From: Cypionkella aquatica
Lineage (GTDB): Bacteria; Pseudomonadota; Alphaproteobacteria; Rhodobacterales; Rhodobacteraceae
Assembly: GCF_030161095.1 (NCBI RefSeq)
Contig: NZ_BSPP01000019.1
Coordinates: 1 to 64,000 of the forward strand
Direction: 5' to 3'
Length of the DNA: 64,000 bases
Shown here: positions 7,609 to 16,212 of the stretch, piece after piece
How positions within the stretch are numbered: the first letter of the stretch is position 1
How the letters are laid out: each line of letters starts with the position of its first letter
The notes under the pieces: generated by a model
What the model was told of the DNA's origin: nothing
Database searches by the model: none
The model's input: only the letters and a program-made list of their open reading frames with translations
Translations under genes and position numbers: made by a program

Positions 7609-7624
7609 TGTCCCAGCTGGGACA
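7609..7624. repeat. parS-like palindrome, copy 1
   Basis: Perfect 16-bp palindrome TGTCCCAGCTGGGACA between repA and the divergent parB-like gene. Palindromes of this size near the operon are the parS sites of repABC plasmids. The same core occurs at 8517, 20802, 39689 and 54363. This copy and the one at 39689 share an identical core and flanks (an AAAACCACA block upstream and GAATC downstream). Confidence 0.75.
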
Positions 7625-7738
7625 GAATCGCTGTCGCTCAGCGCCCGCAAAGGCCCCCAGCGCACGGCGGCGGAAAGCTTCTGAAACCGATTTGCGGCCA
7701 AGTTATCCACATCCCACGCTTGTTTTACAGGAAACCCG

Positions 7739-8719
7739 ATGTCGATCACACGCCCCTTCACAGCCCTGCCGATCCCCCCCGTCACAGCCGAACAGCCCCC
7801 CGCACACACACCGGACGCACCACGACCGCAGGGCCAGGAAATTCTGTTCATCCCGCTGGATGCGATCACCACAACCAAGCTGAAACGCGATCGCGCCTGC
7901 CACATCGACCCCGAAATCGACGATCTCAAGGCCTCGATTCTCGCCACTGGCCTGTCAAACCCGATTCGCATCGACACCTCGCGCCCCGGTCAGTTTGAAC
8001 TGGTGCAGGGCTGGCGCAGATTGTCGGCCTTTCGCGCGCTTTACGCTGAAACCGGGCTGGCCTGCTTTGCCGAAATCGCGGCCATTCCGGTCGCAGACTT
8101 CACCCCCGTTGATCAGCTCTATCGCCGTATGGTCGATGAAAATCTGGTGCGCAAAAACCTGTCCTGGGCCGAGATGGGGCGGATTGCCACCATCTACTGC
8201 TATGATCGCGCCACCGCCTGCACCACGCTGGACGAAGCGATTGACGAGCTGTTCGCCTCGACCAGTCGGCAAAGGCGCAATTACGTCCGGCATTTTGCCG
8301 AATTGATGGTCCGGCTGGAAAAGGTGCTGGAATTTCCCGAGGCGATCCCGCGCGCGTTGGGCGTCAGCCTCAATCAGGCGCTCAAGCACGATTCCAGCCG
8401 CAGCGCCGCCCTGCACAAAGCCCTGCGCGCCTGTCCCGACCGCGACGCCGCAGCCGAGCTTGAAATCCTGCGCCTGTTCGCCGCCGAGATTGAAACCCCG
8501 CAGATCGCAGCGCAACTGTCCCCGCGGGGACAAGCCCGCAGCCCCCACACCGCCGCCAAACCGCGCGGCGAGATGCTCCGGCTGACCCTGCTGGGCGGGG
8601 CCGTCACCTGCACCATCGCGCCGGGCGAAATTGCCTTGCAGCTGGATCGCGATTTCACCCAAACCCCGCGCAACCGGCTGGAAACCGCCATCGCCGCGTT
8701 CTGCGCCGCCTTGGGATAG
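7739..8719 (+). CDS. Additional ParB/RepB-like protein, divergent from repABC
   Basis: 326-residue protein with a ParB-type N-terminal domain: DLKASILATGLSNPIRI and FELVQGWRRLSAFRALY (about 60-105), then DENLVRKNLSWAEMGRIA (about 138-155), matching the ParB partition box. The middle is helical and could hold the DNA-binding region (STSRQRRNYVRHFAELM, about 178-195). The start is supported by AGGAAA 8 bases upstream. It differs from the RepB of this plasmid and has no ParA partner of its own. It carries a parS-like palindrome within its coding sequence (8517-8532). It could be a second centromere-binding factor, a regulator of repABC, or a relic of another replicon. Confidence 0.8.
   Translation: MSITRPFTALPIPPVTAEQPPAHTPDAPRPQGQEILFIPLDAITTTKLKRDRACHIDPEIDDLKASILATGLSNPIRIDTSRPGQFELVQGWRRLSAFRALYAETGLACFAEIAAIPVADFTPVDQLYRRMVDENLVRKNLSWAEMGRIATIYCYDRATACTTLDEAIDELFASTSRQRRNYVRHFAELMVRLEKVLEFPEAIPRALGVSLNQALKHDSSRSAALHKALRACPDRDAAAELEILRLFAAEIETPQIAAQLSPRGQARSPHTAAKPRGEMLRLTLLGGAVTCTIAPGEIALQLDRDFTQTPRNRLETAIAAFCAALG
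8517..8532. repeat. parS-like palindrome, copy 2 (inside the parB-like gene)
   Basis: Perfect 16-bp palindrome TGTCCCCGCGGGGACA, identical in its core to the copy at 54363. It is the only copy inside a gene, where it encodes a Leu-Ser-Pro-Arg-Gly-Gln stretch of the ParB-like protein. ParB proteins often have parS sites in or near their own gene. Confidence 0.6.
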
Positions 8720-8736
8720 CAAACCGCCAGCCAAAT

Positions 8737-8777
8737 AGGGCAGGGGGGGTGCGGGGGGGGGAATATCCCCCTCCCGC
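8737..8777. other. G-run tract with a GC-rich hairpin
   Basis: Runs of 3, 7 and 9 G (8738-8761) are followed by CCCCCTCCCGC, forming a stem around GAATAT. It lies in the 175-bp gap after the parB-like gene. The G runs could form a quadruplex, or the hairpin could end transcription, although no T run follows. Length of the G runs may be affected by sequencing error. Confidence 0.4.
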
Positions 8778-8894
8778 GGTTTGCCAAAAATCCCGCAGAA
8801 ACCATTTGCACCGCGCGGCAGGCTGGCCGATCTTGGGCAGCACAGCCCCCCGCGCTGCCCGCCCCGGCCCGCGCCCCAACCGCAAAGCCCCGAT

Positions 8895-10373
8895 GTGATC
8901 CGATTTCGCCCCTTTGTCGGCATCATGGCGCTCCTGCTTTGCTTTGCTGCGCTGTTTCAACTGGAACGCGCGCGCGCAGGGTTGCAGATTTCCGACCTGC
9001 GCATCGGCACCACCCCCGTCACCCTCTATCAACGCGCGCCCTCTGGCCCTGTGATCGTGGTGGCGCATGGCTTTGCCGGCTCGCGTCAGATCATGCAATC
9101 CTATTCCCTCGCCCTGGCCCAAGCAGGCTACCGGGTGCTGGCGTTCGATTTTGAAGGCCATGGCCGCAACCCCAAACCAATGTCGGGCGATGTCACCGCA
9201 ATCGACGGCACCACAGCACTTTTGGTGGCCGAGACGCGCCGCATAATCGCCTATGCCCGCAGCCTGCCCGGTGACAATCGCGTGGGCCTGCTGGGTCATT
9301 CGATGGCCACCGACATCATCATCCGCGCCAGCATTGCCGAGGTCGAAAGCAACCAGCCCGTGCAGGCCGTGGTCGCGATTTCGATGTTCTCACAGGCCGT
9401 CACCGCCGATTCGCCCCAGCAATTGCTGGTGATTTCGGGGCAATGGGAAAGCTTTCTGCGCAAGGCCGGGCTGGACGCCGCCCGTCAGGTGAACCCCGCC
9501 GCTGCCGAGGGTGCGGTGGTAGGGTCCGGCCCCACCCGCCGCGCCACCATGGTCGCCCCCGGTGTCGAGCATGTCGGCGTGCTGTTCAGCACATCTGCCG
9601 TGCAGGCCGCGCAAGACTGGTTCGACACCAGCTTTAAGCACACCAGCGCAACCAAGCCCACCCCGCGCGGCTGGTGGATCCTCGCGCTGCTGGACGGCAT
9701 CGTTCTGGGCCTTTACCCCCTCGCCGCGAACCTACCCGCTGGCCCCACAGCACCCGCCATCCCGACCCGGCGGTTTCTGCTGGCCATCCTGATCCCTTTG
9801 GCGCTGACCCCGCTGCTGATCACACCTGTATATCGCAACTTTTTGCCGGTGCTGGTGGCCGACTATCTGATGCTGCATCTGGCCGTTTTTGGCGCGCTGC
9901 AACTGGCGCTGCTGCGGATCTGGCCGCGCAGGCCCAGCACAGCCGCAGCGCTGTCGGCACTGGTCCTCGCTTTGTGGGGCATCGCGGTATTCGGCTTGGC
10001 ACTTGACCGTTACGCCGCAAACTTCCTGCCCACACCGCAGCGCCTGCCGATCATCGCCGCGCTGTGCTTGGGCACCATCCCCTGCATGCTGGCCGACAGC
10101 CACCTGACCCAAGCCGGACGCGCCCCAATATGGCGGCGCGTGGCCGCACGGCTGGCGCTGTTCGCCTCGCTGATCATGGCGGCCTTGCTGCGGCCCGATG
10201 ATCTGACCTTCGTTTTGATCGTGTTGCCAGTGTTCGCGCTGTTCTTTCTGGTGCATGGGCTGATGGGGCGCTGGGTCGGGCAACGCGCGGGCGCTTGGGC
10301 GGCGGGCGTTGGCTTGGGCCTTTGCCTCGCATGGGCGCTTGGCGTCAGCTTTCCGCTGTTTGCCCCAGCTTAA
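8895..10373 (+). CDS. Alpha/beta hydrolase fused to a multi-span membrane domain
   Basis: About 492 residues. An N-terminal membrane anchor (IMALLLCFAALFQL) precedes an alpha/beta hydrolase domain with VIVVAHGFAGSRQ, the conserved AFDFEGHGRNPKP and the nucleophile elbow GLLGHSMATD (Ser). A probable catalytic His is in PGVEHVGVLF. The C-terminal half holds about six hydrophobic segments. The start is uncertain: GTG 8895 gives a basic residue before the anchor, ATG 8925 is an alternative, and the longer frame from 8781 begins with low-complexity Pro-rich sequence. Substrate unknown; an esterase or lipase-like role at the inner membrane is possible. It is followed by an MFS carrier and a DNA-repair pair on the same strand. 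Confidence 0.7.
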   Translation: MIRFRPFVGIMALLLCFAALFQLERARAGLQISDLRIGTTPVTLYQRAPSGPVIVVAHGFAGSRQIMQSYSLALAQAGYRVLAFDFEGHGRNPKPMSGDVTAIDGTTALLVAETRRIIAYARSLPGDNRVGLLGHSMATDIIIRASIAEVESNQPVQAVVAISMFSQAVTADSPQQLLVISGQWESFLRKAGLDAARQVNPAAAEGAVVGSGPTRRATMVAPGVEHVGVLFSTSAVQAAQDWFDTSFKHTSATKPTPRGWWILALLDGIVLGLYPLAANLPAGPTAPAIPTRRFLLAILIPLALTPLLITPVYRNFLPVLVADYLMLHLAVFGALQLALLRIWPRRPSTAAALSALVLALWGIAVFGLALDRYAANFLPTPQRLPIIAALCLGTIPCMLADSHLTQAGRAPIWRRVAARLALFASLIMAALLRPDDLTFVLIVLPVFALFFLVHGLMGRWVGQRAGAWAAGVGLGLCLAWALGVSFPLFAPA

Positions 10374-10446
10374 ACCAACGCCCTGACTGGCCTCGCGGCA
10401 AAACCGGCCCATATCAAGGCCAACCCGTTGCAAAGGCCGCCATCCC

Positions 10447-11703
10447 ATGCCGACCACCCGAGCCCCCAGTGGCAGCAGCCATTACCCCCGCGTCAGCCTG
10501 TATGCGCTGCTGCTGGCGGCCACCGGCATCCCGCTGTATATCCACCTGCCGCAGTTTGCCGCGATCAATCTGGGCCTCAGTCTGGGCACCATCGGCACCA
10601 TCCTGCTGCTGATCCGGGTGATTGACCTTGCCCAAGATCCGCTGATCGGCTGGGCGATTGACCGCTGGCCCCGCCTGCAAACCGCCTTCGCGATGGCCGC
10701 CGTGGCGGGGCTGGCCGTGGGCTTTCCGCTGCTGTTTTCGCTCTCCCCCGGCCCGCATGTCACCGCACAACTGGTGGCCGCCCTGATCCTGCTGTTTTCC
10801 ACCTACAGCCTTGGCACCATCCTGCTGTACGGTCGCAGCGCCACGCTGGCCGAGCGACCCGAACCGCAAGCCCTGCTGACCCTCGCCGCCTGGCGCGAGG
10901 GCGGCATGCTCGCCGGTGTGATCCTTGCGGCATTGGCCCCGGCGGTGCTGGTGGTGTTGGGGGCAGGGGGGCAGGGCTATCCTGCGTTCGGCCTACTGCT
11001 GGGCGGGCTTGCGGTGCTGACAGCCGCGATCAGCTTTCCCATCTGGCAACGCCCGGTGATCCTGGGCGAGTCGTTTTCCCTCGCAGGTCTGGCCAACGCA
11101 GGCGCGCTGCGGATTCTGGTGCTGGCCTTGGTCAACAGCCTGCCCGTCGCCATCACCTCAACGCTGTTTTTGTTCTTTGTCGAAGATCGCTTGCAACTGC
11201 CGGGCAGGGCAGGGGGGTTGCTGGCGCTGTTCTTCCTCAGCGCAGGGCTGAGCGTGCCGGTCTGGACCAAGATCAGCCAGCGCATCGGGGCCAAGACCAC
11301 ATTGATGATCTCGATGCCATTGGCGATAGCGGGCTTTGCGGGCGCGGCCTTCCTTGCCCCCGGCGATTACTTGGGCTTTGCGATCATCTGCATCGCCGCA
11401 GGGGCAGCGCTGGGGTCAGACACCATCCTTTTGCCCGCGATGTTTTCGGTGGCGCTGACGCGGGCAGGGCTGAAAGCCTCGCTCGCCTTTGGCATCTGGG
11501 CGTTTGCGGGCAAACTCGGGCTGGCGCTGGCAGCTTTTATCGTGATGCCGCTGTTGCAATGGAACGGTTTCGTGCCCGGCGCCGTTAACAGCCCACAAGC
11601 CCTAAGCACCCTGAACATCGCCTATGCCGTGATCCCCTGCGTGCTGAAACTGGCAGCACTCGCCTTGGTGATCGCCCTGCCGTCCGAGGATCCCGAAACC
11701 TGA
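10447..11703 (+). CDS. MFS transporter of the GPH/MelB-like family
   Basis: 418-residue integral membrane protein with about 12 hydrophobic segments. The N-terminal half contains RVIDLAQDPLIGWAIDRW, the signature of the glycoside-pentoside-hexuronide cation symporter family (MFS_2), at about residues 57-74. Substrate cannot be told from sequence. Unlike the PucC-type carriers further along it shows no link to pigments. Its TGA overlaps the start codon of the exonuclease gene by one base (TGATG), so the two are cotranscribed. Upstream, a 73-bp gap separates it from the hydrolase gene. Confidence 0.75.
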   Translation: MPTTRAPSGSSHYPRVSLYALLLAATGIPLYIHLPQFAAINLGLSLGTIGTILLLIRVIDLAQDPLIGWAIDRWPRLQTAFAMAAVAGLAVGFPLLFSLSPGPHVTAQLVAALILLFSTYSLGTILLYGRSATLAERPEPQALLTLAAWREGGMLAGVILAALAPAVLVVLGAGGQGYPAFGLLLGGLAVLTAAISFPIWQRPVILGESFSLAGLANAGALRILVLALVNSLPVAITSTLFLFFVEDRLQLPGRAGGLLALFFLSAGLSVPVWTKISQRIGAKTTLMISMPLAIAGFAGAAFLAPGDYLGFAIICIAAGAALGSDTILLPAMFSVALTRAGLKASLAFGIWAFAGKLGLALAAFIVMPLLQWNGFVPGAVNSPQALSTLNIAYAVIPCVLKLAALALVIALPSEDPET

Positions 11704-12692
11704 TGCGCGCCGAAGACATCCTTTATCCCACCGAAATGGGTCTGTACTGCGCCCCGGGTGATTTCTACATCGACCCTTTGCGCCCGGTGCCGCGCGCTTT
11801 GGTCACCCACGGCCACGCCGATCACGCCCGCCCCGGCAATGCCGCCGTGATGGCCACCCGGCAAACGCTGGAGATCATGGCGATCCGCTATGGCGAGGAT
11901 TTCACCGCGTCCCGCCAGATCGCCGAAGGCACCACCCGCCTCGGCGGTGTCACCGTCAGCTTTCACCCCGCAGGGCATGTGCTGGGCTCGGCACAAATCC
12001 TGATCACGCCGGATAATGGCCCGCGCATCCTTGTGTCGGGCGATTATTGCCGCGCGCCGAACCCGGTCTGCCTGCCGTTTGAACCGGTGGCCTGCGATAT
12101 CTTCATCACCGAAGCCACCTTTGGCCTGCCGGTGTTCCGCCACCCCGACCCGATTGCCGAGGCCGCGCGCCTGCTGGCCAGCATGGCCGAATTTCCCGAC
12201 CGCCCGCATCTGGTCGGTGCCTATGCGCTTGGCAAAGCCCAACGGGTGATCGCCCTTGCCCGCGCGGCAGGCCATCACGCCCCTATCGCCATCCACGGCG
12301 CGCTGAAACGGCTGTGTGATTACCATGTCGAACAGGGCATCGACCTTGGCCCGCTGGTATCCGCCACCGATCCCGGCGACGCGCAACTGATCCTTGCCCC
12401 GCCTTCCGCCTTCGCCAGCCCTTGGGTGCAGCGCTTCCGCGATCCCGTCATCGCCTATGCCTCGGGTTGGATGACCGTGCGCGCCCGCGCCCGCCAGCGC
12501 GGGGTAGAGCTGCCCTTGGTGATCAGCGACCACGTCGATTGGCCGCAACTGACCGCCACCATCACCGAGCTTGCCCCGCAAGAGGTCTGGATCACCCACG
12601 GCACCGAAGACGGCTTGCTGCGCTGGTGCGAAATCCAAGGCATCGCCGCCCGCCCGCTGCGGCTGGTGGGGTATGAGGACGAGCCAGAATGA
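11703..12692 (+). CDS. Ligase-associated DNA exonuclease (metallo-beta-lactamase fold)
   Basis: 329-residue protein of the MBL-fold nuclease family that includes SNM1/Pso2-like and CPSF-like enzymes. The metal-binding HxHxDH motif is visible in VTHGHADHARPG (about residues 36-47). Further conserved segments are SFHPAGHVLGSAQI and ILVSGDYC. A C-terminal segment (VISDHVDWPQL, ITHGTEDGLLRW) is typical of the ligase-associated form. It is coupled to the following DNA ligase gene by an ATGA overlap. This pair is commonly found together in alphaproteobacteria and annotated as a DNA damage response cassette; the usual helicase partner is not in this window. Confidence 0.85.
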   Translation: MRAEDILYPTEMGLYCAPGDFYIDPLRPVPRALVTHGHADHARPGNAAVMATRQTLEIMAIRYGEDFTASRQIAEGTTRLGGVTVSFHPAGHVLGSAQILITPDNGPRILVSGDYCRAPNPVCLPFEPVACDIFITEATFGLPVFRHPDPIAEAARLLASMAEFPDRPHLVGAYALGKAQRVIALARAAGHHAPIAIHGALKRLCDYHVEQGIDLGPLVSATDPGDAQLILAPPSAFASPWVQRFRDPVIAYASGWMTVRARARQRGVELPLVISDHVDWPQLTATITELAPQEVWITHGTEDGLLRWCEIQGIAARPLRLVGYEDEPE

Positions 12693-14257
12693 AAGCCTTC
12701 GCGCGCCTTCTCGAACGGCTGGCCTTCACCGCAGGCCGCAATGCCAAGCTGACCATCCTTGCGCATTACTTCGCAGCCACCCCCGACCCCGATCGCGGCT
12801 GGGCCTTGGCGGCGCTGACCGGCGGCTTGGATTTGCGGCAAGTCTCGCCATCTCTGCTGCGCCGTCTGGCAGGCGAGCGGATGGATGCGCAGCTTTTTGC
12901 GTTGTCTTATGATTTCGTTGGCGATCTGGCGGAAACCATATCGCTGATCTGGCCCGAAGCCACCACCTCTGGCCCCGAAGTCACCCTTTCGGATGCCGTC
13001 GCCTTGTTGCGTGACACTGGCAAACTGGCGCTGCCCGCAGCCATCGCCCAAGTGCTGGATCGGATGACCCCGCCCGAACGGCTGGCTTTCCTGAAACTGG
13101 CGACCGGGAACATGCGGGTCGGTCTATCTGCCCGGTTGGCACGGGTTGCCCTGGCACAAGGCTCGGCGGCGCAAGACTCGGCGCGCAGCGTTGAAGAGAT
13201 CGAGGAAATCTGGCACGGTCTGACGCCGCCCTACACAGCCCTGTTCGATTGGCTGGCGGGCGGCGCGCGCCCCGAAGCCGCGGCGGCTGCCCCGTTCCGC
13301 CCGGTGATGCTGTCGACCCCGATTACCCCCAGCGAATTGGCCGCGCTCGACCCTGCTGACTACATCGCCGAATGGAAATGGGACGGCATCCGCGTGCAGG
13401 CGGTGTCCGAAGGCGGCATGCGCCGGCTGTATTCCCGCACCGGCGAGGACATTGGCGCAGCCTTCCCCGATCTGCTGGATGCGCTGAATTTTGAAGGCGC
13501 TGTTGATGGCGAGTTGCTGATCCGGCGTGACGGCGATGTTGCCCCCTTTGCCGATCTGCAAAAGCGGCTCGGGCGCAAGCTGGTCAGCAAGGCCATGCTG
13601 CAAAGCCATCCCGCCAGCCTGCGGCTTTATGATATTCTGACTTGGCAGGGCGAGGATCTGCGCGCCCTGCCGCTGCAAGACCGCCGCGCCCGGCTACAGG
13701 CTGCGGATTTTGACAGCGACCGCATCGACCTTTCCCCGTTGTTGCCCTTCACCACATGGCAGGATCTGACCACCCTGCGCGCCGCGCCCCCGGCGCAGGT
13801 GATCGAAGGCGTGATGATCAAACGCCGCACCGCGCCCTATGTGGCAGGCCGCCCGCGCGGGCCGTGGTTCAAGTGGAAACGCGACCCGATGGTGATTGAT
13901 GCGGTGCTGCTTTACGCGCAAAGCGGCCATGGCAAACGATCAGGCTTCTACAGCGATTTCACCTTTGGCGTCTGGGACGGCCCCGATCTGGTGCCCGTTG
14001 GCAAAGCCTATTTCGGCTTTACGGATGAAGAGCTGAAAGAGCTTGACCGCTTCGTGCGCAAGAACACCACTCAGCGCTACGGCCCGGTGCGGCAACTGGC
14101 ACCCTTGCTGGTGGTCGAGGTGGCGTTTGAAGGCTTGAACCTGTCCACCCGCCACAAAGCGGGCCTTGCCATGCGCTTCCCGCGCATCTCGCGCATCCGC
14201 TGGGACAAGCCCGCAGCCGAGGCAGACCATCTGGACACCCTGCGCACGATGTTGTGA
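12689..14257 (+). CDS. ATP-dependent DNA ligase (ligase-exonuclease cassette)
   Basis: 522-residue ATP-dependent ligase. The N-terminal helical DNA-binding domain (about 1-200) includes LAFLKLATGNMRVGLSARL. The adenylation site KWDG occurs in EWKWDGIRVQAV (about 228-239), with Lys as the AMP acceptor. Nucleotidyltransferase motifs GAVDGELL and EGVMIKRR follow, then an OB-fold domain ending with a RIRWDKP segment. No LigD-type polymerase or nuclease domain is present. Together with the preceding exonuclease it forms the cassette linked to repair of cross-links and similar damage. It is an accessory function on this plasmid, not part of photosynthesis. Confidence 0.9.
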   Translation: MKAFARLLERLAFTAGRNAKLTILAHYFAATPDPDRGWALAALTGGLDLRQVSPSLLRRLAGERMDAQLFALSYDFVGDLAETISLIWPEATTSGPEVTLSDAVALLRDTGKLALPAAIAQVLDRMTPPERLAFLKLATGNMRVGLSARLARVALAQGSAAQDSARSVEEIEEIWHGLTPPYTALFDWLAGGARPEAAAAAPFRPVMLSTPITPSELAALDPADYIAEWKWDGIRVQAVSEGGMRRLYSRTGEDIGAAFPDLLDALNFEGAVDGELLIRRDGDVAPFADLQKRLGRKLVSKAMLQSHPASLRLYDILTWQGEDLRALPLQDRRARLQAADFDSDRIDLSPLLPFTTWQDLTTLRAAPPAQVIEGVMIKRRTAPYVAGRPRGPWFKWKRDPMVIDAVLLYAQSGHGKRSGFYSDFTFGVWDGPDLVPVGKAYFGFTDEELKELDRFVRKNTTQRYGPVRQLAPLLVVEVAFEGLNLSTRHKAGLAMRFPRISRIRWDKPAAEADHLDTLRTML

Positions 14258-14409
14258 AAGCCCCGGCCGACCCGCCTTATCCGCCAAATCCTTGCCATTT
14301 CAGACCAAGCTGCCGCCGAAATGCCGCCAATTCCGCCCCAGCCGCCGCAAACCCGCCAGAGTCGACAGAAGATTCCGTGCAACATGTAGCAGGCAAGCCG
14401 CAGTGACAG

Positions 14410-14434
14410 GGAACCATGCATTTGATGGCCCGTT
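14410..14434 (+). promoter_or_regulatory. EcfG-like promoter before the response regulator
   Basis: GGAAC (14410-14414), a 16-base spacer and CGTT (14431-14434). This is the same EcfG consensus and spacing as the pair at 2.5 kb. Transcription would begin about 50 bases before the ATG at 14491. The gene behind it, and the nearby HWE kinase, are of types often tied to the general stress response. Confidence 0.6.
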
Positions 14435-14490
14435 AGACTAGGCCTCGTGTGATTTTCGAGGCAGAATATGTGAAACGAATAGGTGTTATC

Positions 14491-14916
14491 ATGGCTGGAC
14501 GCATTTTGATTGTCGAGGACGAGATCATCGTCGCGATGGATCTGGAAGCGACCCTCGAAGATTTTGGGTTTGAAACGGTCGGGATAGCGGCTGACACCTC
14601 AAGCGCGTTGCAGCTTGGGGCAGCCAATCCTGATGTGGCGCTGGTGGATGTGAACCTGCGCGATGGCCCGACTGGGCCGGAAATCGGCGCGCGTCTGGCG
14701 CGGGATTTTGGGGTGAACGTGGTGTTCATCACCGCCAACCCGCGCATGCTGGGTGATGGCGTGCCGGGGGCGATTGGCGTGCTGCCCAAACCGACCGATC
14801 CGCATACGATCCGGCAGACGGTGGAATATGTGCTCAGCTTGAAGCGCATGGAAGGCCAAGTGATGCCGCCGCCCTCGGCGCTGACGGTGTTCCAATCGCA
14901 ACAGCGCAGCGCCTAA
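14491..14916 (+). CDS. Single-domain response regulator
   Basis: 141-residue CheY-like receiver with no output domain. The acidic pair is in ILIVEDEIIVAMDLE, the phosphoacceptor Asp in VALVDVNLRDG (about residue 54) and the conserved Lys in GVLPKPTD. ATG 14491 is chosen over a GTG at 14449 because it begins the receiver domain and has AGGTG 8 bases upstream. It faces the histidine kinase at 15025-16212 across a shared bidirectional terminator, so the two probably form a pair although they are not in one operon. Single-domain receivers partnered with HWE kinases act in stress signalling in alphaproteobacteria. Confidence 0.85.
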   Translation: MAGRILIVEDEIIVAMDLEATLEDFGFETVGIAADTSSALQLGAANPDVALVDVNLRDGPTGPEIGARLARDFGVNVVFITANPRMLGDGVPGAIGVLPKPTDPHTIRQTVEYVLSLKRMEGQVMPPPSALTVFQSQQRSA

Positions 14917-14952
14917 GGCCGCAACCGGCGGCGACACGCGCCCTTGGTCAGA

Positions 14953-14982
14953 AAAAATCCGCCTGCGTTCAGGCGGATTTTT
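14953..14982. terminator. Bidirectional terminator between response regulator and kinase
   Basis: Perfect 13-bp stem AAAAATCCGCCTG (14953-14965) and CAGGCGGATTTTT (14970-14982) with a CGTT loop. The A and T runs make it work for both converging genes. Right after it, CCTAACCCTGCAAG is repeated in tandem. Confidence 0.85.
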
Positions 14983-15024
14983 CATTGCCTAACCCTGCAA
15001 GGCCTAACCCTGCAAGATACAGCC

Positions 15025-16212
15025 CTAAGCGCCAGAGGCTTCCGCCCGACAGGCCGCGCGCAACAGGCTGCTGCGGGGGCAGGTGACGGTCACGACCAGC
15101 CCTTCGCCCTGCCAAGCCCAGGCGATCTTGCCGTTCAGATGTGATTGAGAACTGGCCAACATCAGCTTGGTGCCGAACCCCGTCGCCTCTGGTGCCCCCA
15201 CGACCTGTGGCCCGCCACGCTCGGTCCAGATCAGCTGACATTCATCGCCCTCGCAAGACGAGGTGATATCGACGCTGCCCGTCTCGGTGGACAGCGCGCC
15301 GTATTTCTTGGCGTTTGTGGCCAATTCATGCAGGAGCAGCGCGAACGGCGTGGCGGCGGCATCATCGACCGCAACATCCTCGCCGCTGATGCTGATGCGG
15401 CCATCATCCATCGCAATGTAAGGTTTCAGAATTTCGCGGGCAAGGCTGTGCAGCGTCACGCCGCCATGATGCGGCCGCGACTGATCGCTGTGCGGCCGTG
15501 CCAGATCATGCGCCCGCCCCAAAGCCCCAATCCGTGCCTGCAAATCGCGCGCAAACGCCGCCGATTCAGGCGCGCGGCGTCCAGACAAGCCAACAAGGCT
15601 TTGCACGATGGCGAAAATATTCTTGATGCGGTGGCTCAGTTCCTGACTGAGAAGCTCCACATATTCCGCGGCTTTCTTGGTGTCATGGATGTCGGTGCAG
15701 GTGCCAAACCAGCGCACGATCTGGCCATGCTCATCGCGCACCGCCCGCGCACGGCCCAAAACCCAGCGATATTCGCCGGAATGGTGCCGCAAGCGATACT
15801 CGATCTCATAAGGCGTGCCGGTTGCCAGCGATTCTGACCAACGCTGCCAAGCCCGCGCCTGATCATCGGGGTGAAACATGCCGTTCCAGCCTTCGCCATC
15901 GGTGCTGCCAGCAGGCACGCCGGTGAAATCATACCACCCGGCATTGTAATAATCGTGAAACCCATTAGGCCGCGTCGACCAGACCATTTGCGGCATCACA
16001 TCTGCGATTGCGGCAAAATCAGGCATCGCAGCATGCGTGCTGTGCGCCGGGCTGGCAGCGGCGCGATTACCAGATTTTTCACCAGATGTGTCTATACCCA
16101 CGTCTTTGTCGATACCCACATCTGACGCAACCGCGCCATTTTTCAGAGTTTCAGACACGTCGGCCCCAGTGCCCGTTGGCGTGGGCGATCCGACGTCGTA
16201 AGATGAAGTCAT
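15025..16212 (-). CDS. PAS-containing HWE-family sensor histidine kinase
   Basis: About 395 residues. An N-terminal variable region of about 60 residues leads to a PAS domain (VMPQMVWSTRPNGFHDYYNAGW to WFGTCTDIH, about 75-195) and then an H box ELSHRIKNIFAIVQSL. The N box is LLHELATNAKKYGALS, and a W-x-E motif (IWTERGGP) marks the HWE family. No membrane segment is seen, so it is cytosolic. The PAS domain has no Cys-containing LOV signature. ATG 16212 is used; a TTG at 16242 would add ten residues. It converges on the response regulator at 14491-14916, its likely partner. Confidence 0.87.
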   Translation of the reverse strand: MTSSYDVGSPTPTGTGADVSETLKNGAVASDVGIDKDVGIDTSGEKSGNRAAASPAHSTHAAMPDFAAIADVMPQMVWSTRPNGFHDYYNAGWYDFTGVPAGSTDGEGWNGMFHPDDQARAWQRWSESLATGTPYEIEYRLRHHSGEYRWVLGRARAVRDEHGQIVRWFGTCTDIHDTKKAAEYVELLSQELSHRIKNIFAIVQSLVGLSGRRAPESAAFARDLQARIGALGRAHDLARPHSDQSRPHHGGVTLHSLAREILKPYIAMDDGRISISGEDVAVDDAAATPFALLLHELATNAKKYGALSTETGSVDITSSCEGDECQLIWTERGGPQVVGAPEATGFGTKLMLASSQSHLNGKIAWAWQGEGLVVTVTCPRSSLLRAACRAEASGA

